Source: Hydractinia symbiolongicarpus (lineage: Eukaryota > Cnidaria > Hydrozoa > Anthoathecata > Hydractiniidae). Taken from it: a stretch of 64,000 nucleotides of DNA. How positions within the stretch are numbered: position 1 is the stretch's first letter; each line of letters begins with the position of its first letter. The notes under the pieces are model-generated. The model did not search any database and was not told the DNA's origin. It worked only from the letters and a program-made list of their open reading frames with translations. Position numbers and translations under genes: made by a program. This document shows, one piece after another, positions 28,101 through 37,700 of this stretch. Location of the stretch: contig NC_079875.1 in assembly GCF_029227915.1 (NCBI RefSeq), forward strand, positions 15,929,001 through 15,993,000. Reading direction: 5' to 3'.

Positions 28101-29192
28101 GGTACTGACCGATATGCATGGCGTAAATCAACCTTGGCCATAAAATATCCCTGTTTGATCATAGCACAGGCATCATCAATAGTTTGAAATTTTTGTTTTT
28201 CAATATCAATGTATGTATTGACACCCTTTCCAACTGGCATGGAACAGTCATGTATAATGCGTAACTCATCAGAGTCAGGTTTGGGGACAGCCCCAAGAGC
28301 ACTGACAATGGTAGGTTTACATTGAGTAAGAACATAGTTACCAGTTTTAAGTTCATCCAGCAGAGTAGCTTCTACTTTCATATGAGCTGTAGGACTGGTA
28401 ACAGAAAAGTAGTTATTCATTTCGGCAGGCAATAAATCAGAGTCCTTAGGAAGAAGCTGAAAACCACAGTGAATTCCATTAAGGAGGAAGTCACGATCTG
28501 GGTCTTCAGCCAGTTCATTGGTCCATAAGTCAACATTAAGAGGAGTGCGAAATTCTGAAGGTAGTCAATTGTCAGAATTGTGGTTTTGTCCAGAATGAGG
28601 TTTGCCACAAGCCTGATTACCAATTTTGCGGTTGCAGACGTGGGTGAATTTACATTCTGTTTTCTGGCAACCTTTTTGGCGGTTAAAATTACGACATATT
28701 TCCACACCGGAAGAAGTATGTGTAGGAAACCCTGAAGACGATCTGCTAGAACTGAAAAGGAAAACCATGAGGCAACTGCAGCTTAAATACTAGCAAGACT
28801 GCTGACCAAAAAATATGCTGCTGACCAGAAAAGGCACATAGGTAAATGGTGAACTAACTATGGGCAATACAAACCAGAGTACTGTAGGAAGAAGATCTAT
28901 ATATGTGTGCATTTAAACACTCATAAATATATATTTATGAGTCACATAAACAATCCAAAAACATAAACAATACCTGCACATTGACATTGTTTCGTCTGCC
29001 AAAAAATGGAATGTGTGGAGTTTTGATTTTGTAAACAGCATCATCTTTTACAACAAGTTGAATATTTTGCTCCAGATCATGAAGTACAACATCGTTCTGG
29101 GCTGTTCCAAAGGGAAAAAAATAATCAATGTCAATACTTTGAATGAAGTTAGGTGCTGTTGATAGTAAAGTTATCAATAATAAAAAGGACAT
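9215..29192 (-). CDS. Adhesion-type GPCR with NIDO-VWD-EGF (VWDE-like) ectodomain, 23 exons
   Basis: Predicted cell-surface receptor. Exons: 28974-29192, 24129-24416, 23945-24043, 23069-23216, 22355-22602, 22050-22139, 20039-20359, 19944-19988, 19439-19576, 19048-19233, 18415-18638, 17308-17507, 16233-16507, 15472-15712, 14934-15064, 14442-14684, 13444-13560, 12941-13198, 12069-12621, 11243-11471, 10377-10651, 9742-9865, 9215-9632. All junctions are GT-AG and phase-compatible; they sum to 5,070 nt (1,690 codons including the stop). Order: signal peptide (residues 1-19), NIDO (to about 250), VWDE-type region, VWD (about 494-670), basic linker, EGF-like (about 880-905), Cys-rich module, GAIN (about 1070-1345), GPS, seven helices, short tail. 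Oddities: GPS cleavage residues are absent, and a TAA (9861-9863) lies in frame right after the exon 21/22 splice. Intron 1 contains a retroelement. Two genes split near 16550 is an alternative, but phase favours one. Confidence 0.75.
13444..16507 (-). other. Receptor exons 13-17: VWDE-type region, EGF-like repeat, Cys-rich module
   Basis: Exon 13 carries RKKR, a possible furin-type site, followed by FVLPTWPTKSGKTFTEVEQF. Exon 14 has one EGF-like repeat with six cysteines, CMNDCSGNGECMNGSCVCND then GSDC. Exons 15-16 are Cys-containing beta-rich sequence. Exon 17 (CFINNYCYVANEANPSN then YCNP) is a small Cys module like those in VWDE. The WPT and EGF segments follow each other as in VWDE, which is the main reason to name that family. 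Confidence 0.7.
13955..14165. repeat. Low-complexity ACAAC/ACTAACAC tract
   Basis: A degenerate short-period tract of ACAACA, ACTATGACAAC and ACTAACACGAATACC units inside a receptor intron (between exons 16 and 17). The open frames it creates on both strands (Thr/Asn-rich one way, Leu/Val-rich the other) are compositional artefacts. Confidence 0.75.
17308..22602 (-). other. Receptor exons 5-12: VWDE-type region and VWD domain
   Basis: Exon 5 (VYEVSWYAQNKKSL) and exon 6 (SAKFFAGIE) look like the region before the VWD domain in VWDE proteins. Exon 7 is Cys-containing beta-rich sequence. Exons 9-11 form the von Willebrand type D domain: CSSTGDPYIKTFDGIRYSFF starts it, then a CNCAVAA segment, and ATFGLCGLYDGNLANDM is the conserved calcium-binding-type GLCG..DGN block. 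Exon 12 is a basic linker with YFCICKRRDG. VWD domains in mucins and VWF mediate covalent or calcium-dependent assembly; here an extracellular adhesive role is inferred. Confidence 0.8.
21416..21563 (+). mobile_element. Miniature Helitron-like element (148 bp, complete)
   Basis: It starts TCTATATTATAATACTTGTA after an A, contains a (GTCT)n run near 21440-21468, and ends with hairpin CCCATGGATTTTCCACGGG followed by CTAACAACTAG before a T. The left and right ends match those of the 94-bp copy at 2628-2721 in inverse orientation. It lies in the receptor intron between exons 6 and 7 and has no coding capacity. Confidence 0.7.
23011..23043 (+). mobile_element. 3' end of a Helitron-like miniature element
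   Basis: Stem AGTGGA, loop, TCCACT followed by GGCTTTATTGACTAG and a T matches the 3' hairpin plus CTAG end seen at 21416-21563. The 5' part is not recognisable, so the full length is unknown. Confidence 0.45.
25140..25889. repeat. Direct repeat pair of 254 bp (25140-25393 and 25636-25889)
   Basis: Both copies start TTAAACTCACACATAAAAAC and end AAAACATAGAG. They differ at 25171/25667 (G versus A). The segment between them holds a 39-bp spacer and one copy of the 203-bp repeat. These are the B1 and B2 repeats of the element on the minus strand. Confidence 0.9.
25935..27018 (-). pseudogene. Tyrosine recombinase of the PAT/Ngaro element, frameshifted
   Basis: This recombinase would catalyse integration of the circular DNA form. 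The frame from 27018 shows the N-terminal SAM-like region (TKKSYRTHRKAYECFC), FFGLFRKSHLLP holding the first catalytic Arg, and the box 2 THSFRRGG with His and Arg. Directly after RRGG the frame is lost at a run of five G (about 26080): reading four G restores GAFALEAGVPLDVISLLGDW followed by MFLYLH with the nucleophilic Tyr, ending at TGA 25935-25937. One extra G in a homopolymer (mutation or assembly error) explains the break. It overlaps the RT frame by about 80 bp (26939-27018) in another frame, a compact layout usual for these elements. Confidence 0.85.
26939..28564 (-). CDS. DIRS/Ngaro-type reverse transcriptase-RNase H
   Basis: The frame is open from 28564 to the stop at 26939; the first ATG is at 28432, but conserved sequence (PLNVDLWTNELAEDPDRDF) lies before it, so translation probably starts upstream or continues from gag. 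RT motifs: TIVSALGAVPKPDSDELRII, MAKVDLRHAYRSVPVHP, LPFGGRSAPGIFHRLT and the catalytic VIVYLDDFLVIG. RNase H residues follow: LQTDACSDAVGAFF, the Glu in INFKEAL, VFCDNTAAV and NVLADDISR, a complete D-E-D-D set. The only separation from the gag remnant is one TGA at 28565-28567 in the same frame. The domain looks enzymatically complete. Confidence 0.9.
   Translation of the reverse strand, partial: LPSEFRTPLNVDLWTNELAEDPDRDFLLNGIHCGFQLLPKDSDLLPAEMNNYFSVTSPTAHMKVEATLLDELKTGNYVLTQCKPTIVSALGAVPKPDSDELRIIHDCSMPVGKGVNTYIDIEKQKFQTIDDACAMIKQGYFMAKVDLRHAYRSVPVHPSNYAALGLKWRFSGSTRYSYLVDTRLPFGGRSAPGIFHRLTQSVRRMMLRRGFPLVIVYLDDFLVIGRTQTECYEAYNTLCKLLVALGFQLSPAKLVPPCQQLTFLGILLDTVSLTLSLPPAKLDALREVVSHFLTKQRASKKELQRLAGRLNWACKVVYGGRTFLRRVLDLMNTLSSSASKCRLTLEFHRDIAWWDQFLGVFNGQCDFYDQRPITSLQTDACSDAVGAFFEGDWFYSHLRVDHSPLASLHINFKEALCVVLSAIRWAPTWQNKTIHVFCDNTAAVAMLNKGTTHHPVMMDYLRQLFWLSATFNFRLKAFHVAGAQNVLADDISRLHSRQHLLSFLHFLQLNSLTSVCDMVAINHMSAYSYYFLIGKYTICGS
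28565..28768 (-). pseudogene. Gag remnant with zinc-finger motif
   Basis: About 67 codons, the first of them inside the 203-bp repeat. The visible part has clustered Cys/His residues (CRNFNRQKGCQKTECKFTHVC then CGKPH), a CCCH-like finger at the gag C-terminus of DIRS/Ngaro elements. Nearly all of gag is missing, so this copy probably arose by internal deletion between the terminal repeat and the gag end. Confidence 0.65.
28743..28945. repeat. 203-bp terminal repeat, second copy of 25433-25635
   Basis: It starts CTGCTAGAACTGAAAAGG and ends TATATTTATGAGTCAC, the same as 25433-25635. On the minus strand this is the left terminal A1 repeat; the internal copy is A2. The gag remnant begins inside it. 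Confidence 0.9.
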
Positions 29193-31771
29193 TTTGTGTC
29201 GATATGTGTATCATCAAGTCTTGAGTAAAACTAGGTTGATGTAATAAAAAGAGTTCTATATATATTTTAGTTATTAATTAGTCATAGTTAAAGAGTGATT
29301 AGATGCCACTTTGTGGCCTGTTATAAATATAGTTGACTACTTAAAAAAAAGTGATAACAAAACTAATTTACTCACATAGCTAACTATTTATCTATGCATT
29401 AGCCTTTTTTGACATTATTAGGAAAGTGCAAGCATCAACAAACAGTCACGCTTTCTTCTAAATATTGTTTATCTTCCTTTTTTTAGCTACCAGTCTATAA
29501 AAGACTACTTTTGGATCCGCTAGAGGTCGTGCTTTGAATTGTTGACATGCAAAGTCTATGTGCACCTCCATGCGCGATTTCCAAGCCTAATTTTGCTGCT
29601 AAATTATAACATGTATCTCCTCAAGTGCATATAAGCACTCCACCGTTTATTTGGAGCAAGTTAAAAGGATTTTCAGCTTATTTTTTAAATAAACTTAAAA
29701 AATTAAGTAACTTAAAAACAGAACTAAGCACTACTGCACGTGTTAATCAACAAAAAAGTCATGGTTAAAGTGTAAGAGCATGGACAGTTGTGACAAGTGT
29801 CACAGCATTTGCACTACCCCCCGTGAACCGGCTTTGATGAAAAGAACCTTCGCAACCGAGGTAAAGCGGTTGAATACTGTTTTGCTGAGCAAATGTTATT
29901 GAATAAGTAGAACGCCGAGTCTTCTGGGTAGTCACAAACGTCAACCGAAAAGGATTAAAGAAAACGAAAGTAATTTATTTGACTCTTGCTTTGACCAAAG
30001 TTAATAATAAAAAAACACTATTATTAACTACGCTTTGACGTAAAACATACTCATGAAAAAATCGTTAATCAAAGCCAAAAAAATGTTTTCTTTCCGAGAA
30101 TTATTATGCCAACATCTAGCTTCCAAAAAAATCAATTTAGGATCGTACACGTTAATTATCTTTTGTATGCAAAACCTCGTCCCCAGGACTTGTTAGGCTT
30201 TTTCTATTTGGACGGCCAAACAACAAATATTAAAAGCCCTATAACAAACAATTCTTGGGGATGAGTTTGTTGTACGTAATAATTTGATGTGTTTCAACAA
30301 TACGCATACGCGCCTTTTTATCAACGTCGTTCCCAAGTACGCGACAGTAGAACTCTGACATCAGGCAACCAAACCTGGGGACGAGGATGTTTTTTTACGA
30401 TTAACATAACAACACAGTTCTTTCTCATACGTGGAATTGTAACCGATAAGGTAAAGTGTGTATATAGAAAACAATATTCTCTACAACCATCATTGTCTTT
30501 ATATATTCTGGTTACACCATTTTTTCTTTTTATTTCATTACTTTAGATTGATTGCTGCAGGAAGATAATGAAAATAAAATGTGCGTATATCTTGTCTAAT
30601 AGATTTACTTGCGATGCCCATGAGGACGATTAATAAATCATATCCTCTTCCCTGTGATATCTTGACCCCTAAACTGTTATCACGGAGTGGTCAATGCTCA
30701 CACCGCTATTAATTCCAACCGCGATCACAGACCTTATCTAAAAAAACGCTACAGGCCATGGGATCGAAGTTGCTGTCGTAGCATTTTAAAGCAACCTCGT
30801 CCCCGGTCTCATGATCTCCCCGAGCGCATTATTCCGCCGTTATCAAATAAATCTAAAAGGCAAAATACCCTGGGAATAAGATTGATTTAACGCATCTTTT
30901 TGGTATAAGAGGTTTTTGGTATAAGAATGAAAACGCGTTTTATCCTCATATATAAAAAACGCTATAGGCCCTGGGGGGATCGAGGTGGGTGATAAGCTAT
31001 AAAATTTATGTGATTTTCTTAAAAATAATTTTAGAGACGGTTGAATGTAGCTCCATAAAGAAATTTTCTTAAAAACTGTGATACACTGTGTTTCCCGGAC
31101 CCTTTTCGTTTCAGTGCGTTTCAGCTCAACAACCTGGACGGGGACAAGGTTTCATATTAGAAAGTTTCTAGAAAGTTCCAGCATGTCTATTGTTTTCTGG
31201 AGGGTTGTAGTTACGACATCAGCCAGCTCCTTTTTTTTCTGTAAAATTTATCAATTCAGACTTGTCTTTTGCCTCTAAAGTTTCGCAATACGACAAAAAC
31301 CTGCAAATTTGTTCCCGGCACTCTTCTTATACTAATACGTAAAATTAATGAAAAATTATTGGAAAAGTATAACTTTTTTTTCCACTTGCGTATGCCGAAG
31401 ATATTTTTGAATATTGGCCGCGTAGAAAATGTTACTTTTAGGGGTTATCGGCCAAAAAAGAATCAGAGGGCGGAAGGCTTGGAAGTAATCGAGTGATGTG
31501 GAATCACGTGCAAAAACAAGGCCCGACACATTTGTCAAACCGAAAGCAGTAAGGGAACAATCTCCTGATTTATTGCGAGCCATTTATTTTCTGAACTTTT
31601 ACAAGCTTATTGATAAAAATAGATGTGGTACTTTAGGCTTTAATTAAATCATGCGGAACGGTTTTAAAAACAGAAAGTTTTCAGTGATCTTTCCAATTTT
31701 TTTTAGCTAGCTATAAGTTTTTTTATGTTAAATATAGATATAACTGCATTTTTTGTCAGATTCCCTAAGCC
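29193..31771. other. Intergenic region between divergent receptor and gasdermin genes
   Basis: The two genes are transcribed away from each other, so both promoters should lie here. No protein-coding gene was recognised. Between about 30130 and 31160 there are several GC-richer motifs in both orientations (CCTCGTCCCC, CCTGGGGACGAGG, CCTGGACGGGGACAAGG) and two copies of AACGCTA(C/T)AGGCC (near 30746 and 30959), suggesting remains of a dispersed repeat. An 85-codon open frame at 30289-30546 has no recognised domain. Confidence 0.45.
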
Positions 31772-34700
31772 ATGTCTCATTCCATGTTCGATGCTGCATG
31801 TGGACATATTACAAAAAGTGTTGGAAGTAAAACTTTACACTCTTCAAGAGATTTAAATTCAGCAGAAAGATTTCGAGCACTATGTATTGTAAAGAGAAAA
31901 AAGCCATTTTGGTTCTGGAAGAAACCAAAGATGCTACCAACTCAAATTAATTTGGAAAATTTGCTGGATGAGGTAAATTATTTTACTAGGAGTTTCTTAA
32001 TTCGCGAAACTTTATCCCGCGAAATTTTCCGAATTTCTTCATTCGCAAAAGTTTATCCAGTAAGCTATTTTATCATTTTTCACCAAAAACGCACAAAATA
32101 CTTAGAAATCTTATTTCGAGAAAGAAAATTTATAACATTTACAATCGAATCCAGTATTCAATACTAATATCTGTGTTGATACAAAGATACAAAAAAATTA
32201 ATCTATGAGGATAGTCTCTGTGTTTTCGTCTCGTCTTTTCATGTTTTCGTTATTTGCGTCTTCACTCTTTGACCTTTTCGATTCTTTGTTTTTATATAAC
32301 ATGTCTCTTATGTCATGTGATTTTGTCTCTTTCACCTTTTTTCTTTTTTCACCATTTGGTAAATTCTTCTTGTAAATCTCATCGGACACACATTCGACCT
32401 CCAATTCGTCCGCAAAGATAGAACCAAGGATGAGGGGTGCTGTTGGTTCACTGTACACTGCGTCTACTAGTTCCATTAGGCGGTCAAGAAGTTGTCCATT
32501 TTTCAATGTTGGAGACATTGCCACCGTCACTTTACAGGGAATTTCTATGCCGCCTTGAACCAATGGTGATTTTCTGTAGTGTGTCGATGTCAAAACTGCC
32601 AGAATTCTTGCCACTCTGTCCAAAATAAACTTTAGAGTTCTTGAAAGCTCACGTGGCAAATGACCAACAATTGTACCATCTTCTTGACGCGTTTTGATGG
32701 CAAAATAGTTGAAGGCATTGTTTTCTTCGTGGAGGCAAAAAAGCTTTTCTTCCTTTTCAGGAGACCAATATTTTCTGAAATAATGGAATCCACGAACAGC
32801 CGCATCAAATGTTCTTGACAACATTCTTACTGGCCTCTTCAATCATCAATGATAACAAAGTTTCGAATGTTATTATTAAAACAATAGAAAGAGGATGATA
32901 TTTTTGAATGTTATTTTTGAAACAATAGAGGATGAGATTAAACAATAGAAAGAGACTCTCCTTTGTGGGACTTATTTCTGTAGTTAGCTTTATTTTGCAG
33001 CATTATTACCTTTGGTGGAGGGTGTCCAAAAATTGATACGTTTGTTTATTTCCGTAAAAACTCTCTACTCTCGTAATTTCATATCAGAGTGAACAAGATG
33101 TCGTTTCTAAGAGCTTCTGTAAAGAAACAAACAACGATCACTGCAGAAAAAAGTAATGAAAAACAAAACTCTCAAGAAGAAAATGAAAAGCAAAACTCTC
33201 AAGAAGAAAATGAAAAGCAAAACTCACAAAAAGGAAATGAGAAAGGTATGAATCATAATAAAAATTTATTTTGCTTCATTTAGAGGTTTGAGATTATTAT
33301 CGCTTAATAAGTACCTAACAGTACAGTACTACACAAATCTTAAGTAAATACTACTCTAATCTTAGGAAATGCTTCGAACAACACTACACTTGGCGATATC
33401 GATTTTGAAACAATGCAGGATGGAAAAGCTGCAAAGTCTGCAACTTACATCAAATGGACCGACGAGAACCGTTATACGATTGGGAAGTATGCCTCCGAAC
33501 ATGGAAACACCTCAGCTGTCCGGCGTTTTCAAAAGCCATTCCCAAACATAAAAGAAAGTACTGTAAGGGATTTCAAAAAAAAGTATGAAAGGCTTATTCA
33601 AGAAGCAAAAAAAAGAAATGTCGAACCACCTAAAATGATCGAAAAGTACAGTTCAAAGACTGGACGACCTTTGCTCTTAGGAAAATTTGATCATATGGTC
33701 CAAACATACATCGAAGGAATGAGCAATCGGGGTGCTGTTACCACCTGGTCTATCGCTAATGCCGCCGCTAAAGCCTTGATCAGAAAATACCCTAACATTA
33801 TAGGAGACATCAATCTTGAATCTTCGTATTGGGCGCAGAGTTTATTTCGAAGAATGGGATTTTGTCGTCGCCGAAAAACTTGTGCCAAAATTGATCTCCC
33901 AGAATCTGCCCGAAAAGAGATCGAGTACCTTTTCTTGTACGAAATTGTATGAAAAGTGGAGAAGTACACGATTCCAGATTGTTTGATAATCAACTTCGAC
34001 CAAACACCATTGAAAATGGTTCAATGTGGAAACAGCACCCTTGCAAAGAAAAACAGCAAAGCAGTTACAATTGTAGGAGCTGATGATATGAGATCTATAA
34101 CAGCCACTTTTTCTGTTACCTTATCAGGAAAATTTCTCCCAATGCAATTAATTTACGGTGGGAAAACATTGCAAAGTTTACCGCGTTACAAGTTCCCCGA
34201 AGATTTTTCCTTAAGTGTAAACAGGAAACACTTTTCCAACACCACCGAGTCCATTAAATTGCTGAATGAAGTAATTGTTCCGTATGTTAAAAAAGAGCGG
34301 GAGCTAAAAGGTCTTGATAAACGACAAAAGGCACTTGTGATAATGGACGTATTCACGGGGCAAATGACTTCCGAAGTCAAAGAAGTTTTAGAGAAAAACG
34401 ACATATTAGTTACCAATGTTCCTGCAAACATGACCCGTTTTTATCAGCCATTAGATCTTACAGTAAATGGGAGGGTTACACGCGGGTTGAATAATGGATT
34501 TCTACAACTACATAACGTCAGGCGAAGAAAAAAAAGGCGTCATGAATGGTTGGAAAAGTGCAGGTATTTACGATGCTTTAAAGCAAGGCACCGAAAAATT
34601 ACCAAACATAGATCCTTTTCATGATATTGATCCGTTGATGGGTAACGATCCTTCAACTGTTGCAACAAATTTAGACGCAGTCTGTCAGCTACGCCAGGAA

Positions 34701-37700
34701 CAGTTTGATTCATTTCGCAGCCAGAGAGATATCAACGGAGATTACGAAGATGAGGAGGAAGTATGGCAGCCTGAAGAACATACCAATGCATTCGATCCAT
34801 TTGACGATTTTGATGACGAAACATCTTTGTAAAATATAAGAGTTTTTGAAAACTTATATTATGGCTAGAGAAAGTGACGATTATGCTAAGAATTTTGAAG
34901 TTTTTTTTAACAGAAAAATCCTTGTTCGCGAAAGTTTATCTCGCGAAAACTTGCAGGTTTCTTCTTTCGCGAAAGTTAATCTCGCGAAATTTTCCGAATT
35001 TCTTTCTTCGCGAAAGTTTATCCAAAAAATTTCGCGAAAGTTTCTCAAATTAAAGTAGAGCATTCTAGAATATCTTATCTTTAATATATAAATAGGAGAA
35101 CGTCTTGTAAATTTTAGAGTCATAGAGTCATAAAGTTATTGGAGCAGTTAAAGCAACTCTGCAAATATATAAAGTTTACATTTCAACAGGTTATGTGCCC
35201 AGATGTTATCACTGTGGATTGCTCATGTGAAACGATATTGCAAAGAATTAACGAAGAAGTTCGAAAAACAGACTCCTTCGACATACGGTAAAAATCGAAT
35301 GAAGCCGCAAAATGTGTGTACGGCTGAAGAAGAAGAAGATGATGACGAAGAAATCATCAGTTTAGTTGCTGAAAATACTTTGGCAGTCAATGGAAAAAGT
35401 AACTGGATAGTTCATTCAGGCGCAACATGTCACATGTGTAACGAAGAGGAATTGTTCGAAGAAATTTCGTCACTTGAAATACCACAAGATATCACTGTCG
35501 GTGATGGATATTCAGTACAAGCAATTGGAAAAGGAACAGTAACCTTGGAAATGAACATTTCAGAAAACAGAAACGTTGTATGCAAGTTATCTGATGTCTT
35601 ATTTGTACTACAACTTTTGTACAATTTACTTAGTGTATCAAAAGCTGCAACAAACGGAAAGAAGTTTCAGTTTGAAGATTTCAAATGTGACATCGTGGAT
35701 GTGAAACACCGAATCATTGGTACAGCAACAAAGCATGGCAACCTTTACCATCTCAACTGTAATGGATTGAGAAATAAGAAGAATCACACAGTTATGAAAT
35801 GTAATAATAACGCTACAACAAAGGAAGAAATTTGGCATAGAAGATACGGTCATCTCGGTGTGCAGAATCTTAAACGATTGGCAAGGGACAAACTTGTTGA
35901 AGGGTTTGATTATGATGCAACAAAGAAACCGACATTTTGTGAACCGTGCATTGATGGGAAACAAAGCAAAATACCGTTTCCGAAGACAGGAGGAGATCGA
36001 TCGAAAAATCTCCTTGGTATAATCCATAGCAACGTTTGTGGAAAGATAGAAACAAAATCACTTAGTGGTGCAGAATATTTTGTTACATTCATTGACGATA
36101 AATCAAGATACGTATGGGTATATGTCATGAAACACAAAAGTGAAGTGTTTGAGAAATTCAAAGAATGGAAAGCAACTGTGGAAAAATCGACTGGAATTCA
36201 GATAAAAACGTTTAGAACTGACAATGGTGGAGAATATACATCCAAAGAGTTCGAAGACTATTTGAAGAATGAAGGTATTCATCATGAGTTGACAATTCCG
36301 AAAACACCGCAACAAAATGGAGTTGCAGAGAGGATGAACAGAACACTCGTGGAATCTGTAAGATCAATGTTAGCAGATTCAAAGTTACCAAAACGATTTT
36401 GGGCCGAAGCCTTGGCTACAGCAACGTACCTTCGTAACCGATGTCCAACGACAGCAGTTAAAGGGAAGACACCCTTTGAAGTATTAACTGGAAAGAAACC
36501 AAATGTCGAAAATCTACGAATTTTGGGATGTGATGCGTATGCTCACGTACCAAAAGATGAAAGAAAGAAACTTGATTCAAAAACCAAGAAGAGTGTATTT
36601 CTTGGATACGGTGATGGAATCAAGGGATATCGTCTATATGACAACGACAAGAAGAGAGTCTTTTACAGCCGAAATGTGACATTCAATGAAATCTGTGGTG
36701 AATTGAAAGACGACCGTGACATAGACGAACCAAAAGTAGAGATCGAATTACAACCTCGTGAAGAAAACACAGATAATCAAATACAGGAGGAGCAAGAGCG
36801 ACAAGTAAGAGAACGACGGCCTCCTGATCGTTACAGAGAATGGGTATACATCACTCAAGAAGAAGATCCAAATACATTTTCTAAAGCAATCAAAGGACAT
36901 AATGCAGACAAGTGGATGCAAGCAATGGAAGCCAAATTAGATTCTCTACTGTCTCTACTCTACTGTTTTTCACTTTGGAAAACAACTTTGTGTCATCCGC
37001 AAATTTGAGAACATGACTGATTACATCCTCACCTATGTCGTTAATGTAAAGTATAAAAAAAACAGGTCCCAAAACAGATCCCTTTGGAACACCACTAAGT
37101 ACTGGTGACCAAGCTAATTCTATACCAGAAATAACTACCCTCTGCTCTCTCCCAGATAACTAGGAGCCAATCCAGTTTGTAATATTTTCTCCAATTCCAT
37201 GTGCTAAGAATGTTTTATCCAGTCTCTTATGGGGGACTTTGTCAAAAGCTTTACTGAAGTCCAAGTATATAACATCAACAGGGTAGCCTTGATCTTGATA
37301 TTCAGTGATTTTGTTAATGAATGTCAGGAGATTTGTTAAGCAGGATCTATTTTTTCGAAAACCATGCTGAGAGTCTTTAAACAAATTGTTTTTTTTTAAG
37401 TGTTCAACTAAGTTGTCCCGTACAATTGACTCAAGTACTTTACAGATTTGTGAAGTCATATTTTTTTTTATATTATTTTTTTTTATTCTTGGCTTAACGT
37501 CCGCTTTCCATGCTAGCATCGGTTGGACGGGGTATATTAATGACCGTCTTCCAATCTGATCTAGACCGTGTTAGATCTATACTCAACTTCCTCTGTATCA
37601 AGTCTGTCCTTATAACCCCCTGCCAAGTCTTTCTCGGTCTGCCTCTGGGCTTTGCCCTAGGAACTATCAAGTCTCTACACTTTCTTACCCAAATATCCTC

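Larger units (their letters stand above)
25140..28945 (-). mobile_element. PAT/Ngaro-type tyrosine-recombinase retroelement with split direct repeats
   Basis: A 3,806-bp element in receptor intron 1. A 254-bp block occurs at 25140-25393 and again at 25636-25889 (exact 496-bp offset, one base difference noticed). A 203-bp block occurs at 25433-25635 and again at 28743-28945 (3,310-bp offset). On the element strand the order is A1, ORFs, B1, A2, B2, the split-direct-repeat layout known from PAT and Ngaro elements, which are thought to integrate through a circular intermediate by a tyrosine recombinase. It encodes a gag zinc-finger remnant, RT/RNase H and a recombinase. The ends lack LTRs and I see no target duplication, as expected for this group. 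Confidence 0.88.
23069..29192 (-). other. Receptor exons 1-4: signal peptide and NIDO domain
   Basis: Exon 1 opens with a hydrophobic MSFLLLITLLSTAPNFIQS leader, then DYFFPFGTAQNDVVL, the usual entry to a nidogen-type NIDO domain. Exon 2 supplies ISTNGYVAFG and IIAPFWNDLEL, exon 3 FQLALAWDASTTYAFYLYN, exon 4 VGWQEGPTNGLNF and NKPGEWIYSIG; all are typical NIDO strands in the right order. NIDO domains occur in extracellular matrix and adhesion proteins (nidogen, VWDE, mucin-4). The 4.6-kb gap between exons 1 and 2 is due mainly to the retroelement at 25140-28945. Confidence 0.85.
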
